A stretch of DNA of 64,000 nt. Source: Ypsolopha sequella. Taxonomy: Eukaryota; Arthropoda; Insecta; Lepidoptera; Ypsolophidae. The DNA lies in contig OW203992.1 in the NCBI GenBank assembly GCA_934047225.1, positions 8,483,501 through 8,547,500 of the forward strand, read 5' to 3'. Numbering within the stretch: position 1 is the first letter of the stretch; each line of letters opens with the position of its first letter. A program made the position numbers and the translations under genes. Shown here in pieces: positions 1 through 9,800 of this stretch. A model generated the notes under the pieces. It was given only the letters and a program-made list of their open reading frames with translations, was not told the origin of the DNA and did no database searches.

Positions 1-371
1 AATTTTGAGAGGAAGAGCACCAAAATATTTAATTTCTCTCGGTGAAGCTGTAAACTTTTGCAAAATGTATTAGACATTTCGATGCCACCAAATTAAGATG
101 TGATGCACGCAACGAACGATATTACAACAAAACGATACAATGATGAGACGTATTTAATTTGATGGTATTATAATTTTTAAAATACATCCAAATTACATCC
201 AACTGACATTTGCTTGGTTCAATCTAGTGACACACCAGGAAAAAATATAAAGTAAGTGCGGTCCGGTGTTTCATTCACTCGTACACAGGAGTAATTTACG
301 TTAGATGAGTACAATGGCTAATGCCCAGTTCTTATTTTAGCCAGGCTTCTATTTGTATTCCTTATTCTGAG
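1..371 (-). mobile_element. P-element-like THAP transposon, partial copy cut by window start
   Basis: This stretch is the reverse complement of the 5' end of the family seen at 14678-17488. It runs from inside the element out to the terminus ...CCTTATTCTGAG, which ends at 371. Only the 5' terminal region upstream of the THAP start codon is inside the window. The 8 bases after the end (ATTTTGAG) would be the target duplication, but the partner lies outside the window. The insertion appears to have landed in the centre of a small palindromic MITE, whose other half continues from 372. Confidence 0.85.
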
Positions 372-480
372 ATTTTGAGCGTCCCGTCTTTGTCTTTTCG
401 ATACAGAAACAAAAGGACAGAACACCTAAATTAAGTTTAGTCTTGTTAATTAAGTCAAGTTGTGTTGCGCCGAATCGGTG
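372..480. repeat. Half of a palindromic MITE interrupted by the P-like insertion
   Basis: The sequence resembles the second half of the inverted-repeat elements at 10515-10655 and 18902-19065: a centre like AGCGTCCCGTCTTTGTC, then TAAGTTTAGTC and a terminus close to CACCGAATCGG. Only one half is present because the P-like copy ending at 371 sits in the middle. Confidence 0.6.
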
Positions 481-866
481 TTATTATAATACTCTTTGAT
501 TTAGGGGTTGGACAAAAGGCGCAAAGTGGTAAATATAGTAACGGTGTCGTTTTTTTGAAAAATATTGTATTTTGGTTGCTTTGACCAACAATAGTGATAG
601 AATATCGTGATTTAAAATCGCCGTAACCAGTGTAGTGTTGTTCAATGGAAAAAAGTGCACGCTGTGCCTTTTCGTGTAGTTTTTCTAACATTTTATAGTC
701 TATCATTTTAGCAACAACTGACAGGACAGACTCTTCAGATGATCCTCAAGAGAGGATAATAATATAACATACAGTAACTATAAACAGTTAAAAACTCAAA
801 AGTGGCTGTATGGGCTAAGTTCCTTTTGCCTTTCCACTTTGTGAGAAAAATACACAAATACAATAT
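455..866 (-). repeat. Dispersed repeat R with a short coding-like stretch
   Basis: On the minus strand this region matches, in order, the two pieces flanking the P-like copy at 14560-14677 and 17489-17840: a block with CTTAGCCCATACAGCC, then GAGGATCATCTGAA, CTGTCCTGTC, and a block reading TGGTTACGGCGATTTTAA. An 83-aa open frame (706 to 455) contains GYGDFKSRYSITIVGQ, and the degenerate copy at 17600-17710 can be read as a related peptide (GYGDFNSQYSITIVDQ) in a frame broken by stops. I do not recognise the family. It could be the decayed end of a larger transposon or a duplicated gene fragment. The neighbour at 867 is another P-like insertion. Confidence 0.5.
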
Positions 867-2685
867 CTCAGAATAAGGAATACAAATAGAAACCTGGCTA
901 AAATAATACGCGGAGAAAGACACATATCCTTGATTTTCTTACGACATTTTAGTGCGTTAGAGAGAGATGGATATGTATACTATAGTATACTATAGTATAG
1001 TACAAGCACGTACCTACAAACAAGATTGATAATGCAATTATACATAATTATTTAAAGGTTACCAATGTGTCTGTATCTGGTAAATATAACGTTGGTAAGG
1101 CATCTGCTTTTAAAAGTCTCCATTTTAAATTTTCGTTTGGTCTAAAAGAATCCGACGTAAAGTGTTTCGAACAAATATGACCGCTTTTTTTAATTGCCCA
1201 ATTTGGTCAAATTATTCGTCTAAGCCATTCACTTTTTAATTCTTCCCTTTTTGGAAATCTGTAACAAAAAATATAGCGATATTTATTCGGCATTATTTTT
1301 CTTTTAACTCGCGCTGCAATGAGGGATTTTCTTTTCTTTTTTTTTTACTCTTCCCTAGTCGCTGGATAGATGGCGCTGAACTTGGTAAGTTACTGCAAGG
1401 AACGGAACGTCACATAATTTTTTGATTATTGCACTTGGATGTAATTTTGAGATCGTAAAACGAAACGTACATAAAAAAGTAATTAATGTCATTGTCACAT
1501 CACATCACAATGACATTTTGAAAATAAATAAATAATAACAACAAGGAAAAAGAAAAAATAATTAGCAGTCTTTTTATGAGTTTTCTAAGCCAGAAAGAAA
1601 ATGTCCCAAAAGAAAAAGAAGAGAAGTCTGTGCCTTGTGGATTTGTATAAAAATGGAGGCATACATCTTTTTCCTAAAGATGAAAGTCGTAAAGCGCAAT
1701 GAGTACAAGCCATGGTACATTTTAAACCTGGACGGACCATAACAAAGCATTTGCACATAATATGCTCAGCACACATGTCATCAACCAACGAGCGTATCTG
1801 ACGTGACGTGACGTGACGCAATGTTTTTATTTCAATCGTTTTGTCTTTGGCACCTAACAACGTAGTCAGCTCAACACCATCTACAGAGTTCTGGGAAACT
1901 ATGTTTTTTTTTAATACTCAAAAAGAAAACCTCTCATTAATCTATTATCCTTTATGCACGGCTGCCGCGGGAACCAATGTTCGATATTTTGCCACACGGA
2001 CTTTAGTACATCACTATACGAAAAAACATAACCTCTCGTAGTCGGCAGAAAATCTATATAAAACAGGCAAATATCGGTGTAGAATTGAACTCGAGTATGA
2101 TTTACAAGAACTACTATTATTGTTACTGAGTTTTAGGTATGATCCTGCAACTTATTAACATAAAAACTATCAGAACTCACCGATGAAATGATATTGCTTC
2201 ATTGTTGTTTTCTTTTCTTCCTGTATGCGATTTACAGCCTTCAATTGCACAAGACATTTTATTACAATGTTAAAAAAACAATCAACACAAACAATAATAA
2301 ATCACACTTTCACGAATTTTGAGAGGAAGACCACCAAAATATTTAATTTCTCTCGGTGAAGCTGTAAACTTTCGCAAAATGCAATAGACATTGCGATGCC
2401 ACCAAATTAAGATGTGATGCACGCAACGTACGATATTACAACACAACGATACAATGATGAGACATATTTAATTTGATGGTGTTATAATTTTTAAAATACA
2501 TCCAAATTACATCCATCTGACATTTGTTTGGTTCAATCTAGTGACACACCAGGAAAAAATATAAAGTAAGTGCGGTTCGTCGTTTCATTCACTCGTACAC
2601 AGGAGTAATTTACGTTAGATGAGTACAATGGCTAATGCCCAGTTCTTATTTTAGTCAGGCTTCTATTTGTATTCCTTATTCTGAG
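867..2685 (-). mobile_element. P-element-like THAP transposon, internally deleted copy
   Basis: The copy has both termini (CTCAGAATAAGG at 867 and CCTTATTCTGAG ending at 2685) and is flanked by the perfect 8-bp duplication TACAATAT (859-866 and 2686-2693). Relative to the 2.8-kb copies it lacks about 1 kb near its 3' end: sequence equivalent to the end near 17378 jumps to the equivalent of about 16375 within a TATAGTATAC-rich stretch. It is in reverse orientation. The THAP exons remain but carry the family's common stop codon. Confidence 0.88.
1063..2257 (-). pseudogene. THAP domain remnant inside the P-like copy 867-2685
   Basis: On the minus strand an ATG at 2257-2255 opens exon 1 (to about 2181), which encodes MSCAIEGCKSH..., the first two zinc-binding cysteines of a THAP finger. 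A GT donor follows, and exon 2 (1258 to 1063) encodes FPKRE...EWLRRII, a TGA stop, then PNWAIKK and CSKHF, ending near ALPTLYLP. The order C-x4-C, W, C-x2-H-F and the closing ALP motif define THAP. The TGA between RII and PNW also appears in the other copies. Confidence 0.75.
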
Positions 2686-2793
2686 TACAATATAATATAA
2701 TGTACTTACTCTTTGAATACAAGACTTGGCTGCACGGGCGCTGCCCTTTGCTTAGCCAAGACAGAATGAAAAAAAATATTTAAAGAAGATTTT

Positions 2794-3678
2794 CTGAAGT
2801 GCGTTCATTAAATAACCCTGGGCTTGGAAGGAACACTGGGGTTGTAACGCTGAGTTTTTGAACGGGTTTCGTTGTGTAGCGACACTCCAAACGTCAGTTG
2901 TCATTTTTGCATTATATTTAGTATAATAACGTTGAGAGGACCTCCTCTGTACGAAATTTAACGTAAATATATCAACTATAACGTTGAGAAGACCCCCTCG
3001 GTACAAAAATTAACGTCATTTCATTTACGAAAATTTACGTGAATGTCAGGTGACGTTTGGAGCCTATACGAACCTTGCGAACCCTGCTCAGAGTTGATGT
3101 TGAAAAATTCGACACCAGTGTAGCGACACTGCCATTTTTGAACGGTCGGTGTTGAGACGCGAGTTCATTATTGAACGGGTTAGTGTTGCGACCCGGGTAG
3201 GAAACCCAACTCGGTGTGAGTTTATGAACGACTATCTGAAGTGCGTTCATTAAATAGCCCTGGGCTGGGTAGGAACACTGGGGTTGTAACGCTGAGTTTT
3301 TGAACGGGTTTCGTCGTGTAGCGACACTCTAAACGTCAGTTGTCATTTTTGCATTATATTTAGTATAATAACGTTGAGAGGACCCCCTCTGTACGAAATT
3401 TAACGTAAATATATCAACTATAACGTTGAGAAGACCCCCTCGGTACAAAAATTAACGTCATTTCATTTACGAAAATTTACGTGAATGTCAGGTGACGTTT
3501 GGAGCCTATACGAACCTTGCGAACCCTGCTCAGAGTTGATGTTGAAAAATTCGACACCAGTGTAGCGACACTGTCATTTTTGAACGGTCGGTGTTGAGAC
3601 GCGAGTTAATTTTTGAACGGGTTAGTGTTGCGACCCAGGTAGGAAACCCAACTCGGTGTGAGTTTATGAACGACTATC
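2794..3678. repeat. Tandem direct duplication of a 442-bp unit
   Basis: Two head-to-tail units, 2794-3235 and 3236-3678, start with CTGAAGTGCGTTCATTAAAT and end with GAACGACTATC; the offset between matching positions is 442. Differences are few. Each unit has several TTTTTGAACGG motifs in both orientations near its ends, so the unit looks like an imperfect inverted-repeat element. A diverged relative is at 56204-56602. The array ends about 200 bp before the GLG1 start codon. Confidence 0.85.
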
Positions 3679-3885
3679 AGGTGTGGTGGTGGTGTTTCTG
3701 TTTACTTCAGAAATAAAAGTAAATGTTACAATAATATACAAATAAAATTACTATCCATTGTTCTCAGACTATTAAAGATATCTCTGCTATGCAAATATTA
3801 TGTGCATGGACCGTGTAGTAATAACGATGCTCGAGTCACAAACATAAAAAACGCCGGAGGTCAGGCCGGGAATAAACTATCAAAC

Positions 3886-6800
3886 ATGTTACCGAAAGCG
3901 ATAATTCTTCTGATAACTTGTATAGCTTATCAAACCCTTAGTGCACAAATAGAAGACGTTTACATAAAGCGCCTAAAGTCTAAGTCCAGCTTAGACATTT
4001 CGGGTTGCAATATATTGGAAAAACAATGTTCGCATCTTGAAGACGATTTGGCGCTTCTGTCGTGTTCTCTCAACACTTCCCATAATAATAAGACGCAGGT
4101 TTCATTTCTCTGTCAGCACAAGATTTGGACACATCAGGCAGAAATTTCAGAAAACCCCTTCCTTTCTTACAAGTTGAAAGAGCCATGCCAAGAGGAATCA
4201 ATGATATTAGACTGTTTGAACTCGGGTAACAGTATTGATTGTGTGTTAAAGAAAAAGTCAGGTGTGAGGAACAGAAGCTGCTGGCGCACAATAAACAAGC
4301 TGGAAACTTTAATCTTTAATGATTGGCAAATCACTACAAATTTCTTGAAATATTGTTCAGATGATATCCAAGTATCTACTTGTGGAAGAATACCAGTAGA
4401 CCCTAGAAGCCTGTCTCAAACTGATACTTTAAAATGTCTTCTAAGCAAGGAGCAGAGCTTGAGACCCGAGTGTCAAGCAGAAATTACTGTACTTAAAGAG
4501 ATGAGGTATAATACCTTGCAGCTAGATAAGGTTGTGTTTGCAGCGTGTAACTTGGAGCAGAATAAATTCTGTCCCGATGAGGTTAGCGGGTCATGGCTGA
4601 TGTATAAATGTTTAGTGAGACATAAATACGAAAATGGTAAGATAATCCTGCTTCTTTTCATTTTCATTCCCACAAAAATATTAAGGGCGGCTTGCACCAA
4701 AATCATAAATCTAGATTTAGTCGCTAAATCGAGTTTACGATCTGTCATGTCTGTCAAATTAAACTTAGCTTACGTGCTAAATCTAGATTTAAATGTTGGT
4801 GCAAGCCGCTCTAAGAATTAATCACCTTCAATACATTTTTGTTTGATTACAGATATGACGAAAAGGTGTCAAGACCAGTTGTTTTATGACCAAAGAACAA
4901 TTGTAATGAATTACAAAATGAGCAAAGGCTTGGTAAGGTCATGTAAAGAAGATATAAGAAAATACAGATGCAGAAAGGGAGTGGTAGAGGACAAAGATGT
5001 TAGGTTGGCACAAATCCTGTTATGTCTGGAAAATATTGCCAGAAATAATTCCACAAAACTGTCCCCAGAATGTAGTTTTGAAATGACTGATCACAGAAAA
5101 ATGCTCATGGAAGATTACAGATTGTCACCGGAGCTAATGCAGAACTGTGCCAATGATATTACTACCCTTTGTAAAGGAATTGAGGCTGGAGGCAAAACTA
5201 TACATTGTTTGATGGAACATGCCAGGCCTAGAAAAAGAAAAGAGAAGAGAATCAGTATGGCTTGCCAGAAGTCCTTAGAAGTACTTGTGGAGAGTGCTGA
5301 TATCGGTGAGGATTGGAGAGTGGATCCTATACTTCGTAAAGCTTGCAAATCTGTGGTTGATAAAGGCTGCAAAGAGTTAGACAGTGACAATGGAAGAGTC
5401 ATGTCCTGCCTCATGGAGAAACTAGGAACAAAATTCATGAACCCAGAATGTGAAACTGCTTTATTGCAAATACAGTACTTCATTTCTAGAGATTTCAAAC
5501 TAGATCCTCAACTCTATAAAGCTTGTAAATATGATGCTGTGACTAATTGTAAGGCTAAGTTACAATGGGCTGATGTAAATGAGCACCAGTCTGAGAAGGA
5601 TCCTTTAATTTTGCCATGTCTTTATAATTATGCTTACAATTTTGATCTAAGGGGGATATTGAAACCAGCTTGTGAACAGCAAGTTAGAAGAGTGATGAGA
5701 CAGAGAGCTATCAGTGTAGATCTGCTGCCAGAAATAGAAGATAATTGTATTGATGACCTAGCTAACATTTGTTTTGAGAACATGGGAAAAGGAGAAGAGT
5801 TCATGTGTTTACAGAACAAAATAAAGGAACTATCACCAAAATGTAAAGAGGCTGTGAACAACTTTACTGAAACACAAAGTGGCCATATAGAGTTAAATTC
5901 TGTTGTTAATATCAACTGTAGAGTTCCCATGGAGAAGCTGTGTGCCTTTGAGCTTAAAGGGAAGAAGGATACAGATGATGTCCTCGAATGTTTGATAACC
6001 CACAAAAATGACCCAGAAATTAAATCAAACGTGAAATGTCGAGCAGCAATAGAACATGAGCAGCTGATTTCTCTCAAAAACTATAGATTCACAAGGAAGT
6101 TTAAGAATGCTTGCAAGTCCTATGTAGTGAGGTTTTGTCCTAAAGCTTTAACAAAGAGCCAGGTTGTGACATGCTTGAGTGAGATTGTGAGGAATGATAC
6201 AATCATGAAACGGAAGCATACAATTTTCAAGGACTGTCGCCAACAGTTAAGAAGTCAGCTGTTTCAGCAAAAAGAAAATATTGACTTAGACCCAGAACTC
6301 AAAGAGGCCTGTAAGAAAGATTTGGCCCTGTACTGTACAAATGTCCCTCATGGAGAGTCTGCTGCATTAGAATGTCTTCAGACAGCTAAAGGACAACTCT
6401 CAGACTCCTGCAGAAGAGCAATTTTTGTGGTCAGGAAACAAGAGTTCATTGACAATGCTATTGATTACCATTTGGTGACTAGTTGCAATGATATGATTGA
6501 CTTGTACTGTCATAATACTGAACCGGCTAAGATCCTTGACTGTTTAAAGGTAAATATTATTAATAACTCATCTTTTTAATTGAAAGAATAGATAGTCTGA
6601 TATCTCTCACAAGTAAGTATTATGTATATAATTAATTATAATATTTATAATATATAATTATATTTGTTTAAATATTAGGTCCAAACATCTTCACACTTCT
6701 ACTTATCTAAAGTCCGTGTATTGTATTAGGAAGTTATCTACTTGCCTGGGTAAAATATATACTTGGTGTAAATAGACAAGTAAAACTTTACGAAACCACC

Positions 6801-9800
6801 ATCACACTGAACAGGGGCTCTACCGCGTAATTCTCATTTGTATCAACTTCAAGCAAATGCATGCGAAATTCAACGCGTGCAAAGGAGATGGCATGTTAGG
6901 CGGGCGTCGTCGCACGCACGTCAAATTTCAATCTCAAGTTGATGTTGATGAAAATGAGAATTACGCGGTAGACCCGCAGCTTCCCATAAAACATGGTATA
7001 TAATTTTAAACATAATCTTTTTATTTCCAGGCTCACAGACAGCAACCCGACTTTAATGAGAACTGTAAAGTGGTAATTGTAAATAGAATGGTTGAGCAGA
7101 ATATAGATTACCGTTTCAACAACAAATTGCAAGAAGCATGCGAACCTGATATAAAAGCTTACTGCTCTGAAATCATTGGTGAGCTCCTTTTATGATCACC
7201 AAAAAAATTAAATTTGCCCCTAGTAACTAAGTTCTGTATTACAAACCAAGTTTTTGTTACAGCTAATGAACCTCAAGATGTGGAATTCGAAGGCAAAGTT
7301 TTGTATTGTCTAAAGGAGAAATTCCGAGAGTCAAAGTTAGCGAATTTGTGTGAGGAACAGCTGGCTAATATTTTGAAGGAACAGGCATTAAATTATCGGC
7401 TTGACCCACTGTTGGGGAAATTGTGTAAGGCTGAAATACAAACAATATGTAAAGTGCCTAATGACTCCATCACGAATTCTGATGGACAGGTAATCATTAT
7501 ACAGTACTTATTGACTTCCAACCATTCAGCAATTTTCTCAATGCCGAGGATAGTGCTCCCATGACCTGAATGGAGGAAATGCTTGAATAATTCAAGAATG
7601 TGTAGAGCTTTGTGTGTATTTATTTGGTCATTCCATCTGCCTGGGACCTGATGGGGGATGGCATTTGTTATCGACCGCACGAATTTGGTAAGTTTGAGGG
7701 TTGAAATATTATGGGGGTGGTCTCCCCAATCTAACCGTACCATCCCCTCCAAGAAACGCGTTTTTTTTTAAATTTTATGGATGTTTGTCTGGCAGGTCAA
7801 TATTTTGTATGGTTCGTACACAGAATCGGAACGAAACTTCCGCCATTTTGACGGCAGAGGGGGAGGGTCGGAGGTTTGTTATTTTGCCAACCTGTAGGTT
7901 CGGTTTAAAAACCGACTTTTGTACTGGTAGGTTAAAATAAAACTGTTCAGAAACCGACTCAGCACACCCTGACTCTGCAGTCTTGTGGCTACTACTCCTA
8001 GAGTGTATATAAAAAGCAGAAGGCGTAGCTTCGGCTTGTTGGTCGCCTTCCAGCCTCGGCAATCGGCCGGTACGGCTCACACGGGTGCCTGCGCTTTGTT
8101 ACGCGGGGGGGGAGCTGCATTCCGCACAGCGCCGTTGCCGATACAGAAGTGAATCTGTGCTGTAAAAGTTACTTCAGTATTGATAGGTTCAACAGATTCG
8201 AAAATTTATGATTTTAATGTTTTGTACAATTCTTAGAATCGGATATAAGAATTGTTATTAGAACTGGTTTGTAAGTAAGACTACGTATTTCTCCGAAGTC
8301 TGTCTGTCATATTCATAGCGGGCGCGACGACAGCATCATACCTAACATATATGTTAGACCAAGATGCCAAATGCACACTAAGCCCCTGCGAGCGTTTATA
8401 TGTGCATTATACTTTTTTGTTATACTTGTAGATCTCAGTTGAAAAACTGGTTAAGTTGTTGGCCTGCAATAAGGTTTGGGACCCATCGATTTTGTTCTCT
8501 TGTAATGAATTCCAATAATATATTTAGATTTTACTAAGCGATATACATATAATTCGCTACAATGTTAATATACAAGCTGTTTGGGACATCGAAGTAAATA
8601 TTTTGAGGGATGATAAAGCAAGTGATTTTGAATATTTCTGACTGAATTTACTATTATGCAAAGTTTTTTAGCTTTTGAGATATAGACATTTTTCAGTTAT
8701 ATTTACAAAATGAAAAATATTTACATCAATGTCTCAAACACACTGTATTATCTAAATATGTTTGTTGTTGCTGAAGACAATTTTTTCATGTCGGATACAC
8801 AATAGTAACAAATGAGGTAACAGGAAATGGTCCATTTTAATTCAAATAATTTGTTTTCAGGTGGAAGAATGCCTCAAAAATGCTCTCTTGAATCACAAAA
8901 TAGTGTCTGCAGAATGTGCTAGAGAAGTAGTGCAGATCATAGAAGAAACCGAAGTGGATATCGACGCAGATCCTCTACTGGAGCGCGCGTGCGCATTTGA
9001 TCTACTGAAGTATTGTAAAGATTTAGAGCATGGTGCTGGCAGACGTAAGATTTTACACTTTTTTTATATATAAGGTGACTTTTTGATCGTCGTCCAAATT
9101 CATACTGGGGGCTTGATAAGTGATTAGTATCTTGGATCAATAACAATTTCTGTGAAATTTGTAAAATAAAATTTCGACTTCCCATAGTAATTCTCCTCCA
9201 GTCCCGAGTGAATCACTATGGGGAATCGAAATTTAATTTTACGAATTTCACAAAAATTGTTATTGATCCATGATACTGATCACTTATCAAGCCACCAGCA
9301 TGAATTTGGACGATGATCAAAAAGTCACCTTGTATACCTAGTCCACATGGTATGCCACGCCATTCGTTTCATCGGCAATATTCTAGTGGTCAGGATACAT
9401 GCACGATTCCACAAAAAAATAGTTAAACCTGTTTACTTAAGGCGCTATATGCTGCGAAAGTGCTGCCGCTTTAGAAAAAAAAAATCTTTATTTACTTACT
9501 AGAATAATTATTGAAAATCTGCTCAAGTAAATGCGTAGATATAGCAATGAACTATCTAGCTAGCATAGTTTTCATAGACAACGTCTTTGATGAGCTAAAA
9601 TTTTAACTTTTGCTAAAAACGGCCGCTTTTGGCATAACTTGAAATTTTAGCTCATCAAAGACGTTGTCTATGAAAACTAGGCTATTTAAAAATAATTCAT
9701 TTCTATATTTACATATTTACTTGAGCAGATGGTCAATAATTATTCTAGTGAGTAAATAATGATTTTTTTTAAGTGGGAGCACTTTCGCAGCATATAGCAC

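Noticed and set aside
3802..3885. Upstream extension of the GLG1 reading frame (84 bp) as part of the protein
   Set aside because: The first codon at 3802 is GTG, not ATG. The first in-frame ATG is 3886 and it directly starts a signal peptide.
5115..5498. 127-aa and 147-aa antisense frames within GLG1 exon 2 (also 5634-6077)
   Set aside because: Antisense shadows of a long, well supported coding exon.
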